DNA of 10,632 nucleotides. Origin: an uncultured Leuconostoc sp. Its GTDB lineage: Bacteria; Bacillota; Bacilli; Lactobacillales; Lactobacillaceae. The number at the start of each line of letters is the position of its first letter. Position 1 is the first letter of the stretch. The position numbers were made by a program, and so were the translations under genes. Below are positions 1 to 5,818 of this stretch, piece after piece. The notes beneath the pieces were generated by a model, which did no database searches, was not told the origin of the DNA, and saw nothing but the letters and a program-made list of their open reading frames with translations. The DNA is taken from NCBI GenBank assembly GCA_900554745.1, contig USIU01000026.1:1-10632 (forward strand), given 5' to 3'.

Positions 1-671
1 TTAGCATCTTTTGTACTTGATGTCTTCACACCCCGTAATAAATCGGGATATTTTTGGTACATCTTGTTGATCAATTGCTTGTCATTAAACGCCGTCAAAA
101 TATCTTGAACTGAAACCGATTTGACTTGATCGGCTAAATTCACCGCAACTTCATCTGGTGTTTGCCCAACACTGACATAACCGTAGCCCTTTGGTAGTAT
201 TGGTGCCGATGATGGGCCAGCCGCCATTTGATCAAAAATAAGTTGCATAGGTTGTGCTGGTGACAAACGATAAGTCCCCGCTTGGAGCTTTTCTGCGCCT
301 TGTGACATGGCATACTTATAAAACACCTTGCCATTGGTAATCACTTTCTTATCTTGCAATGTTTGACCCATTTGCAACGCCGTCGCACCTTCAGGAATTT
401 TGACCGTGACAAATGTTGTATCCTTAGGATCTAAGGCCGCATACTTATCCGTAAATAAGGCTTTACCTGCAAACACCACGCCTAATAGAATCAAAAGCAA
501 CGCCAACATCGCTATGACTCGTTTCACTGGTCCCCGCTTTTTACGGCGAGGTCCATTACCATATACGTCATTAAATGGATTGTTGGGATCATACGATGCC
601 TTATTTTGCGCCGCATCAAGTGCTTCAGCAGCCTGAATTTCGTGCTGATGCCGTTCTTTTCTCGATTCCAT
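1..671 (-). CDS. mltG: Endolytic murein transglycosylase MltG, N-terminal part (runs off the left edge)
   Basis: MltG (YceG family) is a membrane-anchored lytic transglycosylase that cuts nascent peptidoglycan strands outside the membrane and sets glycan length. The visible 223 codons run in frame from ATG 671 to the window edge. Residues 1-50 are a charged cytoplasmic tail ending in a basic stretch (RRKKRGPVKR), residues about 51-72 are one hydrophobic membrane segment, and from about 86 the extracellular part begins with the family's LysM-like module (IPEGATALQMGQTL, then AGTYRLSPAQPM). The catalytic Glu of the YceG domain lies beyond the edge, so activity cannot be judged. A Shine-Dalgarno (AAGGTGA, 675-681) sits just before the ATG. 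The gene follows ackA after a 109-base gap with a hairpin, so it may be separately transcribed. Recognition rests on the signature segments; the long cytoplasmic tail is common in Gram-positive versions. Confidence 0.88.
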   Translation of the reverse strand, partial: MESRKERHQHEIQAAEALDAAQNKASYDPNNPFNDVYGNGPRRKKRGPVKRVIAMLALLLILLGVVFAGKALFTDKYAALDPKDTTFVTVKIPEGATALQMGQTLQDKKVITNGKVFYKYAMSQGAEKLQAGTYRLSPAQPMQLIFDQMAAGPSSAPILPKGYGYVSVGQTPDEVAVNLADQVKSVSVQDILTAFNDKQLINKMYQKYPDLLRGVKTSSTKDA

Positions 672-674
672 AAT

Positions 675-681
675 TCACCTT
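675..681 (-). promoter_or_regulatory. Shine-Dalgarno of mltG
   Basis: AAGGTGA lies three bases before the ATG at 671. It supports this start, which is also the only one leaving the N-terminal tail and membrane segment intact. Confidence 0.6.
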
Positions 682-706
682 CTAAAAAATGTCTTCAATA
701 TTAAAG

Positions 707-732
707 CGACTAGCGTGCTGACACACTAGTCG
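707..732 (-). terminator. Hairpin between ackA and mltG, probable ackA terminator
   Basis: CGACTAG (707-713) pairs with CTAGTCG (726-732). Inside, after one C/A mismatch, GTG pairs with CAC around a CTGA loop. On the minus strand the stem is followed by CTTTAATATT, a poor U-tract. It lies about 50 bases after the ackA stop, so a terminator is the simplest reading. A possible -10 element at 742-747 lies upstream of it, so it could instead be in the mltG leader. Confidence 0.5.
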
Positions 733-741
733 ACTTGTTTT

Positions 742-747
742 ATTCTA
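742..747 (-). promoter_or_regulatory. Possible extended -10 promoter for mltG
   Basis: On the minus strand TAGAAT is preceded by TG and one base (TGATAGAAT), an extended -10 form. No convincing -35 is found at 17 bases. Just upstream is the inverted repeat TTTCGT-N3-ACGAAA (753-767), which could be an operator. Transcription would start just before the hairpin at 707-732. Weak evidence. Confidence 0.25.
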
Positions 748-752
748 TCATA

Positions 753-767
753 TTTCGTTTGACGAAA
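753..767. repeat. Inverted repeat TTTCGT-TTG-ACGAAA after ackA
   Basis: Two perfect 6-base arms around a 3-base centre, 14 bases beyond the ackA stop. As RNA it would be a small hairpin without a U-tract on the minus strand. As DNA it has the size of a repressor operator and sits beside the possible -10 element of mltG. Function unknown. Confidence 0.35.
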
Positions 768-780
768 GATTAAAAGGAGA

Positions 781-2043
781 TTACTTGAATAACTCCACGT
801 CACGCGCAATCATTAATTCTTCGTTAGTTGGAATCACCAACGTTTTAACCCGTGCATCTTTGGCAGAAATATCGATTTCTTCACCCCGCTTTTGGTTCGC
901 TGTATCATCTAAAGCAACCCCAAAATAGGCCAACTTATCCGCAATCATCTGACGGATTGGCGCTGAATTTTCTCCAATACCCGCGGTAAAGACTAAGACA
1001 TCAACCCCACCCATTTCAGCAATATATTGACCAACATACTTGACAATGCGATTGACAAAGACTTTAATCGCCAACCGTGCGTGGTCATTGGTATCGTAAA
1101 CTTCTAATAGGTCACGCATATCAGACGAAATTGTCGATAATCCTAACAAGCCAGACTTTTTGTTTAAAATGTTTAACATCTCATCATTGGTTAAACCTTC
1201 ACGTTCTTGAATATAGTAAACCAACGACGTATCCACATCCCCAGAACGGGTGGCCATTGCCACCCCAGCCAATGGTGTGAATCCCATTGACGTGTCTAGC
1301 GCTTTCCCGTCCTTCACTGCCGTAATCGAATCACCAGCGCCCAAATGCATCGTGATGACCTTCAAATCTTTAAGCGGTTGTCGCAGCAGATCAGCTGCGC
1401 GATTGGCAACATAACGATGCGATGTCCCGTGCGCACCATACTTACGAGCCCCATAACGGGTGTAATATTGATAAGGTATCGCATACAAATAATTTTCTTC
1501 AGGCATCGTTTGATAAAAAGAAGTATCAAACACAGCCACTGAAACGGCATCCGGTAATAACTTTTGAAAGGCCCGAATCCCCATGGCATTAGCTGGATTG
1601 TGCAAAGGCGCATAATCGGCGAGACGGTCAATCTTTTCTAAGACCGCCTTGGTGACTTTCACAGAGTGATTAAACCACTCACCACCAGCCACAACGCGAT
1701 GTCCAACACCAGTAATTTCATTGAAATCTACAATGATACCGAGATCGGTTAGTTTTTGTAACATAAAGTTAATGGCTTGTTGGTGATCCTTAATTGGCAA
1801 TACCGTTTCATATTTGGCTGTCTGCCCATCTTTAGAAATTGTCACATTGCTGTCAGCCACTGACTGATCAGCCAAGTTGACGCCACGGGCCATTGCCTTT
1901 GCGTCGTACTTAATCGTCACAATGGCATCATCCATGCCAATCCGTTCGATCACTCCTTGTGCAAGTACCTGTTCAGCTGGCATTTCTAACAATTGAAACT
2001 TCAATGAAGAACTACCAGCGTTGACAGCCATCGTTTTAGCCAT
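781..2043 (-). CDS. ackA: Acetate kinase
   Basis: AckA catalyses acetyl phosphate + ADP to acetate + ATP in the cytoplasm, the ATP-yielding end of phosphoketolase or pyruvate metabolism. The 420-residue product shows the ASKHA-fold signatures: VNAGSSSLK (7-15), GHRVVAGG (114-121), FDTSF (172-176, Asp173), YGAHGTSHRYV (202-212, His205), HLGAGDS (233-239, His233), ATRSGDVD (264-271, Arg266), GIGENS (355-360) and TNEEL (406-410). All main catalytic residues known from Methanosarcina AckA are present. The Asn usually found in HLGNG is Ala236. A segment around residues 47-76 is about 20-25 residues longer than in the 400-residue relatives. ATG 2043 is chosen because MAKTMAVNAGS matches the family; an ATG at 2091 would add 16 unlikely residues. 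No strong Shine-Dalgarno precedes it (AGG at about 15 bases). It follows ytxK by 117 bases, a common neighbour order in lactobacilli. Confidence 0.96.
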   Translation of the reverse strand: MAKTMAVNAGSSSLKFQLLEMPAEQVLAQGVIERIGMDDAIVTIKYDAKAMARGVNLADQSVADSNVTISKDGQTAKYETVLPIKDHQQAINFMLQKLTDLGIIVDFNEITGVGHRVVAGGEWFNHSVKVTKAVLEKIDRLADYAPLHNPANAMGIRAFQKLLPDAVSVAVFDTSFYQTMPEENYLYAIPYQYYTRYGARKYGAHGTSHRYVANRAADLLRQPLKDLKVITMHLGAGDSITAVKDGKALDTSMGFTPLAGVAMATRSGDVDTSLVYYIQEREGLTNDEMLNILNKKSGLLGLSTISSDMRDLLEVYDTNDHARLAIKVFVNRIVKYVGQYIAEMGGVDVLVFTAGIGENSAPIRQMIADKLAYFGVALDDTANQKRGEEIDISAKDARVKTLVIPTNEELMIARDVELFK

Positions 2044-2097
2044 GATTAAATTTCTACCTGTCTTTCCTAAACGTGTACTGATCTGCGACATGTTTAA

Positions 2098-2110
2098 AAT
2101 ATCAGATATT
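2098..2110. repeat. Palindrome AATATC-A-GATATT upstream of ackA
   Basis: Perfect 6-1-6 inverted repeat in the gap between the methyltransferase and ackA, 55 bases before the ackA ATG. It is AT-rich and overlaps a poor -10-like TATTTT. It could be an operator or chance. Confidence 0.3.
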
Positions 2111-2113
2111 GAG

Positions 2114-2133
2114 GTGTTTCATGATGTAAACAC
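2114..2133. repeat. Inverted repeat GTGTTT-N8-AAACAC upstream of ackA
   Basis: Two perfect 6-base arms with an 8-base centre, four bases from the AATATC palindrome. The 20-base layout resembles operators of dimeric regulators. On the minus strand it contains TTTACA, five of six bases of a -35 box, but no good -10 follows at 16-18 bases. It does not fit the cre consensus because it lacks a central CG. Confidence 0.35.
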
Positions 2134-2160
2134 GCTAATATTGAGTGCATTGTCACAACA

Positions 2161-3171
2161 TCAGGCTTTGTTCTGTTCTTTATCCAGTTTAACCCAAGCT
2201 TTGATATCTTGCAAAAATTTCTGTAACGCTTCAATATCTTTGAGTGGTGGGTACTGTCCCATCAACACTTCGCCATGACTACCCACCCCATGCTTACGGA
2301 GTACAAGAATCGCCTTGGCAGCCCGTGGATCTTTGAAAAAGGCAGCTGGCAATTGCAAAAATGCTTTCAATTGCGCTTTTTGCGTCAAAAACTTTAGCAG
2401 CGCTTTTGCTTGGTCCCCCATCATCACATTAGCTGGTACAATTAAGTACACCCAGCCATCATCGGCGGCAAATGCCAAACTTTTTTCAATCAGCAAATGG
2501 TGCACAAATGACCGATCATCTTGACGGCGTGTTTGATAACTATCTGCTGGCTCTAATGGATAATAACCAACTGGTAAATCAGCGATAACCGCCTTGGCCT
2601 TTGGTATTTCCGTCAGTGCGACAACATCTGATTCATAAAAAGTTGTTGTCCCTTTGGTCAATAGTTGATCGACCGCCGTTGCCAAAGCTAATTGCGTCTC
2701 ATCGTTATCAATCCCAATGCGCTTAACATCAAGATCATTCATTTTTAAGACGTCATTAACCGTCTGCAGTAAGTTACCTGCACCGACTGTCATGTCAAGT
2801 ATTGTATCACCAGACTTCAAGTCAGCTGTTTGCAACAAAAAATCGGCTAACAAATAACCAATACCATCGGGGGTAATTTGGAAATTCGCTTGCGTATGGT
2901 CGTCCCGAGTAACTTTCAAAATCGCTAATTGTAACGTCTTTCGGAGATCAGCTGGCGACATACTGCGCCAATCAAACGTCGCAATAAACTTTTCAATTTG
3001 TTCAGCAACTGCGGGGGTCGGTTTCCCATCTTCAATAGCCACTTGCCCGTTGGCGACATCCTCTAAAAGTTCAATCAGTGCATCTGTTAAACTGATGTCG
3101 GCATCCTTGGCTAAAGCCTGTGTATTTGTGGTCAAATCATCGAAATATTGTGCTATTTTATCTTGTGTCAT
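2161..3171 (-). CDS. ytxK: YtxK-family class I SAM-dependent methyltransferase
   Basis: The 336-residue protein belongs to the adenine-methyltransferase-like family (YtxK type) found directly after comG operons in Firmicutes. Residues 1-90 form a helical N-terminal region. The Rossmann-like SAM site begins at 123-134 (TILDMTVGAGNL, the motif I position), an acidic segment IGIDNDE (152-158) would hold the ribose, and ADLPVGYYP (197-205) occupies the place of the NPPY catalytic motif of N6-adenine methylases. The substitution of DLPVGYY for NPPY leaves the substrate uncertain. YLIVPANVMMG and a RAAKAILVLRK strand follow, as in TaqI-like enzymes. The family's target is not established to my knowledge. 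ATG 3171 gives the full family length. The gene lies 31 bases after comGG, with a strong promoter-like sequence in the gap and almost no room for a Shine-Dalgarno. Confidence 0.88.
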   Translation of the reverse strand: MTQDKIAQYFDDLTTNTQALAKDADISLTDALIELLEDVANGQVAIEDGKPTPAVAEQIEKFIATFDWRSMSPADLRKTLQLAILKVTRDDHTQANFQITPDGIGYLLADFLLQTADLKSGDTILDMTVGAGNLLQTVNDVLKMNDLDVKRIGIDNDETQLALATAVDQLLTKGTTTFYESDVVALTEIPKAKAVIADLPVGYYPLEPADSYQTRRQDDRSFVHHLLIEKSLAFAADDGWVYLIVPANVMMGDQAKALLKFLTQKAQLKAFLQLPAAFFKDPRAAKAILVLRKHGVGSHGEVLMGQYPPLKDIEALQKFLQDIKAWVKLDKEQNKA

Positions 3172-3177
3172 AGCCCT

Positions 3178-3206
3178 ATTTTAACGTGTTTTCATAAGGT
3201 TTTCAA
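3178..3206 (-). promoter_or_regulatory. Sigma-A-like promoter for ytxK, predicted leaderless
   Basis: On the minus strand TTGAAA (3201-3206) and TAAAAT (3178-3183) are separated by exactly 17 bases, each differing from the consensus by one base. The -35 overlaps the comGG stop codon. Only six bases, AGGGCT, separate the -10 from the ATG of the methyltransferase, so transcription would begin at or within a base or two of the start codon. It would let ytxK and ackA be expressed when the competence operon is silent. Confidence 0.6.
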
Positions 3207-3595
3207 GGCACGCGCCTAAGCAGCGCCCGTGTATAAGTGGTTTGTCCCCAACGAATACGGAGGTCGTCACCCTGAACGGTTATATCAGCATCAGCTAGAC
3301 GAAACGTTGTTTGTTGGGTTTCAGCAAAAATAAGACTCGCCCTAAATTGCAGCGTATCCAACTGCGCCATGATTGTTAATTGCTGACGTGTCTGTATCTG
3401 CGCGTGCCAGGCAACGTTTTGTAATAACATCAAGCTGCCCAGCAGTGCCAAAATGATAAAGGTAGCACCAAATATTGCGCCCTGTTGCCGCTTAGTTACC
3501 CAACTGAGCCCGCGGTAAATAAAGCACCTCTGTTGCTTGTTGCTGCTGTTGTCCTGATAATTCGAGTTGCACATATGCCGCACAATCTTTAACAT
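3203..3595 (-). CDS. comGG: ComGG-like minor pseudopilin (start uncertain)
   Basis: This is the last comG gene and encodes a bitopic protein with a prepilin-like N-terminal helix. KRQQG followed by AIFGATFIILALLGSLMLL is a basic leader, a Gly cleavage position and a hydrophobic helix; as in many ComGG proteins there is no Glu at +5. The rest (about 80 residues) is a small extracellular domain without recognised motifs. The start is the problem. ATG 3595, with a good Shine-Dalgarno at 3605-3611, gives 130 residues and an odd 39-residue leader rich in Asn, Gln and Cys, overlapping comGF by 104 bases. A later start near the basic leader would give the usual size of about 105, but no ATG, GTG or TTG exists there; an ATT at 3520 follows AGAGG by six bases. 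The identity is supported mainly by position between comGF and ytxK. Confidence 0.72.
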   Translation of the reverse strand: MLKIVRHMCNSNYQDNSSNKQQRCFIYRGLSWVTKRQQGAIFGATFIILALLGSLMLLQNVAWHAQIQTRQQLTIMAQLDTLQFRASLIFAETQQTTFRLADADITVQGDDLRIRWGQTTYTRALLRRVP

Positions 3596-3923
3596 GAAAC
3601 GCTGTCACCTCGGAAATAAAAATAACTTGACCGGCGCCCTCGCCAGACAATTGTAAACGATTTTTGATCACGCTAAGCGTCATTTTCTTACCATCGTGAC
3701 TGATAAGTTGTAATTCATGTGGCAAAATACCCTGTAAAATATATTTTTGTGTCGTGATTTGGTAAGTCGCTGCGCGTAACGCCATATCTAAAGGTGGGTC
3801 ATGTGTGATGCGAAAACAAGGGAACAATAATTGAACCGTCACAAAAAATAACCCGACCACGCCCAACGCAATTAATGTTTCCAGAATTGTGAATGCCGGT
3901 AATTTACGGTTGTTCATAGGCAT
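3492..3923 (-). CDS. comGF: ComGF minor pseudopilin
   Basis: ComGF is a minor pseudopilin needed to assemble the transformation pseudopilus. The 143-residue product starts with a class III prepilin leader: KLPA followed by FTILETLIALGVVGLFF, with cleavage expected between Ala10 and Phe11 and Glu15 at +5. The C-terminal domain (about 45-143) is a small beta-rich extracellular region with ISHDGKKMTLSV-like strands typical of ComGF, a five-glutamine run near residues 125-129, and two cysteines. ATG 3923 overlaps the comGE end by 20 bases; ATG 3917 (two codons later) is an equally possible start, since neither has a strong Shine-Dalgarno and translation is probably coupled to comGE. The gene in turn overlaps comGG. 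Confidence 0.85.
   Translation of the reverse strand: MPMNNRKLPAFTILETLIALGVVGLFFVTVQLLFPCFRITHDPPLDMALRAATYQITTQKYILQGILPHELQLISHDGKKMTLSVIKNRLQLSGEGAGQVIFISEVTAFHVKDCAAYVQLELSGQQQQQATEVLYLPRAQLGN
3605..3611 (-). promoter_or_regulatory. Shine-Dalgarno inside comGF for the ATG at 3595
   Basis: GAGGTGA, a seven-base match to the anti-Shine-Dalgarno, lies nine bases before ATG 3595. It encodes Glu-Val-Thr within ComGF, so it may be chance, but it is the best site supporting the long version of comGG. Confidence 0.4.
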
Positions 3924-4116
3924 GCCATGCTTTCATCGCTGCTATGCGATCTTGCTGAGCCACGTGATACTGTTGTTCTAGCCGTTTGGTCTGCTGCTTA
4001 AACTGGGTTACCTGCTCGTATTCTAACAGCAGCAACCCATTTAATAACGCCAACGTAACCAAAGCTTCTCCCAGAACAAAGCCTGATCTACGACTGTGTA
4101 ATGCGATATGCCCCAC
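3904..4116 (-). CDS. comGE: ComGE-like minor pseudopilin (start uncertain)
   Basis: This short protein (70 residues from GTG 4116) is placed as ComGE, between comGD and comGF. It carries a prepilin-type leader, RRSG followed by FVLGEALVTLALLNGLLLLEYE, with cleavage after Gly12 and Glu17 at +5. The rest is a charged, glutamine-rich helix (about 35-60, QFKQQTKRLEQQYHVAQQ) that could be coiled coil. It is shorter than the 90-100 residues usual for ComGE, with no globular domain to speak of. The only ordinary start codon in frame, GTG 4116, overlaps the AGGAGG Shine-Dalgarno; a TAG stop lies just upstream. An ATC at 4107 is eight bases after AGGAGG and would fit as a rare start. The frame overlaps comGD by 29 bases and comGF by 20. 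Confidence 0.75.
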   Translation of the reverse strand: MGHIALHSRRSGFVLGEALVTLALLNGLLLLEYEQVTQFKQQTKRLEQQYHVAQQDRIAAMKAWHAYEQP

Positions 4117-4480
4117 CTCCTAAACTGAAAATAATTTTGATCACGTGCTGGTCATGCCTAAGTGTCACAGTCGTTGGGGCCACATAGCCCGTAGGTAAAA
4201 TTTGAACGGTCTGTGTTTGATCGAGATGATAACCTTTGGGATAGGCCAATTGCGTATGCTTAAAAATAATGCCATTTTCCCGAAAGCAAACTGTCCGCCG
4301 ACACTGCTGTGTTTGCGCAGCTATCCGTTCTTGTTGCCAACTGGCTTTAAACGTGGCAGACCACTGTGACATATTAGGTGATGTTACCGTCATCCGACCA
4401 CTAAGCAAAAATAATCCGGCCACAATCCCAAGGACAATGAGTGATTCGAGTAGGGTATAGCCTTTACTGATGTGCTTCAT
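4088..4480 (-). CDS. comGD: ComGD minor pseudopilin
   Basis: ComGD is a minor pseudopilin of the DNA-uptake pilus, processed by the prepilin peptidase ComC. From ATG 4480 the product is 130 residues: a short basic leader (MKHISKG), cleavage before Tyr8, then TLLESLIVLGIVAGLFLL with Glu12 at +5, and a soluble domain of about 100 residues containing a CRRTVCF segment whose two cysteines could pair. The frame is open to an ATG at 4549, but that start would put 23 extra residues ahead of the leader and a longer overlap into comGC, so it is rejected. The chosen start overlaps the comGC end by 17 bases; no clear Shine-Dalgarno is visible, which suggests coupling to comGC. Its final codons contain the AGGAGG used by comGE. 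Confidence 0.88.
   Translation of the reverse strand: MKHISKGYTLLESLIVLGIVAGLFLLSGRMTVTSPNMSQWSATFKASWQQERIAAQTQQCRRTVCFRENGIIFKHTQLAYPKGYHLDQTQTVQILPTGYVAPTTVTLRHDQHVIKIIFSLGGGAYRITQS
4116..4121 (-). promoter_or_regulatory. AGGAGG Shine-Dalgarno inside the comGD end, for comGE
   Basis: AGGAGG encodes part of the Leu-Gly-Gly-Gly near the ComGD C-terminus. It overlaps the GTG that is the only ordinary start of comGE, but stands eight bases before an in-frame ATC (4107). This spacing makes the comGE start questionable. Confidence 0.55.
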
Positions 4481-4775
4481 TATGATCAAGGGTGATGTGT
4501 AATTCTTTGGCTTTTTGAACTTGTTTAGTCGACACATAACCAGCAGCAACTAAATCTGAATACGTCACAGTTTTATCATCTGGATGTTCGTTCAGATATA
4601 AATCGATCTGCGACTGTATAGTTGATACCATTGCGGCGGCATGGGTCGCCACCGCTTTTTTACGTTGTGTATTTAAATTTGGCAAAATCAGTAACATGAG
4701 GAGACTGATGATAAATAGCACAATTGCTGTTTCAATTAGTGTAAAGGCTTTGTGCTGACGTTTAAAAAATATCAT
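4464..4775 (-). CDS. comGC: ComGC major pseudopilin
   Basis: ComGC is the main subunit of the competence pseudopilus that binds or pulls DNA through the cell wall. The 103-residue product has the class III signal FKRQHKA followed by FTLIETAIVLFIISLLMLLILPNL: cleavage is expected after Ala10 (Ala in place of the more common Gly), with Glu15 at +5 and a 20-residue hydrophobic helix that both anchors the precursor and packs the fibre. The mature C-terminal part (about 40-103) carries the ComGC pattern QIDLYLNEHPD...TYSDLVAAGYVS...QVQKAKEL. The ATG overlaps the comGB stop as ATGA, a typical coupled start, and the length is normal for the family. Confidence 0.95.
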   Translation of the reverse strand: MIFFKRQHKAFTLIETAIVLFIISLLMLLILPNLNTQRKKAVATHAAAMVSTIQSQIDLYLNEHPDDKTVTYSDLVAAGYVSTKQVQKAKELHITLDHNEAHQ

Positions 4776-5818
4776 TGATATAAACCACCAATCGTTTGGT
4801 ACATGGGTAATAACATCGATAAATAAACTGCAATAATGGCGATACCAATCACCCCGAAAAAAATCGGTTGTAACATATCGATTAGACGATGCGTGCGTTG
4901 CATGACCTGATGATACTGCTGCTTAGCATAATAGGCGAGATAACCAGCCAAAACCTTGGGTTCATGACCACGAGTAAAATAGCCTGCCAGTGATTGGTTA
5001 AAGTAGGGTTGTTTGAGAATATATGTCGATAAGGTGCCTCCAGCTTGTAAAGCTGTGCGGGCATCTTCAGCTAAAAGTGTCGCCAACTGTTTATTTTTTT
5101 GAGCCCGAACCGCACACATTTCATCTAAAATCTCTGGTACCGTCAAGCCATTCGCCAGTAATACCGCTAATTGTTGGGCCACGTGATAAGTGACAATTGT
5201 TGTCACAATTGGCCCAATTAACCATACGCGCGACATGATTTTCAATCGCTGACGCGCTGGTAAACGACGCCAATACCAAATACAGCAACCCAACATGATG
5301 ACGGTAACACTCATGAAAAATAACATCACATGCTGTGTATCACCTGAATCTAATACCGTTGTGTCCTGCCACTGTTGTAATATCGGATATAAAAATAGCT
5401 TCATGCCAACTAACATCAACACAAGTAACCCCATTAGAACAGCTGGATATTGCAATACTTGCTTAATTTTTTGTTGCTGTTGTTGCACTTGCGCCAAATG
5501 CTGACCAATTGTGACCAGTGTTTCGGACAAATTGCCGTGTTGATCTGCTAGCTTAATTTGTAACAAAATGGTTTGTGAAACAGTTTGGTCTAACACAATG
5601 TGCAAGGGTATCCCTTGATTTAAGCGTGTGTTGACGGTCGCTAACCACATCGTCCACGGTGTATGGGCTGCCGCAAGAATATCTAAACTATGAGCAATAC
5701 TATAACCTGACTGTAACAGTTCACCAAGTTCCTGAAAAAATAAGACTTGGTGCTGTCGTTTAAAGTTGCTGGAAGTGGTGATAACTCGCTTTGGAAATTT
5801 TATTGGTCGCCAATGCAT
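4772..5818 (-). CDS. comGB: ComGB, polytopic membrane platform of the competence pilus
   Basis: ComGB (GspF/PilC family) is the inner-membrane platform that links the ComGA ATPase to pseudopilin assembly. The 348-residue product has two T2SF domains, the first near 20-140 (FFQELGELLQSGYSIAHSLDIL, residues 28-48) and the second near 210-335 (QLAVLLANGLTVPEILDEM, 216-234). Membrane segments are predicted at about 124-147, 163-183 and 312-338, the usual three of the family. A glutamine run (112-116) precedes the first membrane helix. ATG 5818 is supported by AGGAGG nine bases upstream and gives a 59-base overlap with comGA. The stop overlaps the comGC start. Length and architecture are normal for lactobacillal ComGB. 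Confidence 0.94.
   Translation of the reverse strand: MHWRPIKFPKRVITTSSNFKRQHQVLFFQELGELLQSGYSIAHSLDILAAAHTPWTMWLATVNTRLNQGIPLHIVLDQTVSQTILLQIKLADQHGNLSETLVTIGQHLAQVQQQQQKIKQVLQYPAVLMGLLVLMLVGMKLFLYPILQQWQDTTVLDSGDTQHVMLFFMSVTVIMLGCCIWYWRRLPARQRLKIMSRVWLIGPIVTTIVTYHVAQQLAVLLANGLTVPEILDEMCAVRAQKNKQLATLLAEDARTALQAGGTLSTYILKQPYFNQSLAGYFTRGHEPKVLAGYLAYYAKQQYHQVMQRTHRLIDMLQPIFFGVIGIAIIAVYLSMLLPMYQTIGGLYQ

Noticed and set aside
400..636. Plus-strand open frame of 78 codons over mltG
   Set aside because: Antisense to a clear MltG reading frame, with no family features; the plus-strand frames in the window are all shadows of minus-strand genes.
1362..1631. Second minus-strand frame of 89 codons inside ackA
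   Set aside because: Lies wholly within the ackA coding region in another frame and shows no recognisable domain.
2044..2091. ATG 2091 as the start of ackA
   Set aside because: It would add 16 residues ahead of the conserved MAKTMAVNAGSSS start, without a homologous segment in the family.
3520..3560. CAA/CAG repeats encoding glutamine runs in comGF, and a similar run in comGB near 5471-5486
   Set aside because: Short mixed-codon runs, probably low-complexity linkers; too short to call a variable repeat without comparing strains.
4481..4549. Longer comGD start at 4549
   Set aside because: Would put 23 residues before the basic prepilin leader and extend the overlap with comGC; prepilin leaders are short.
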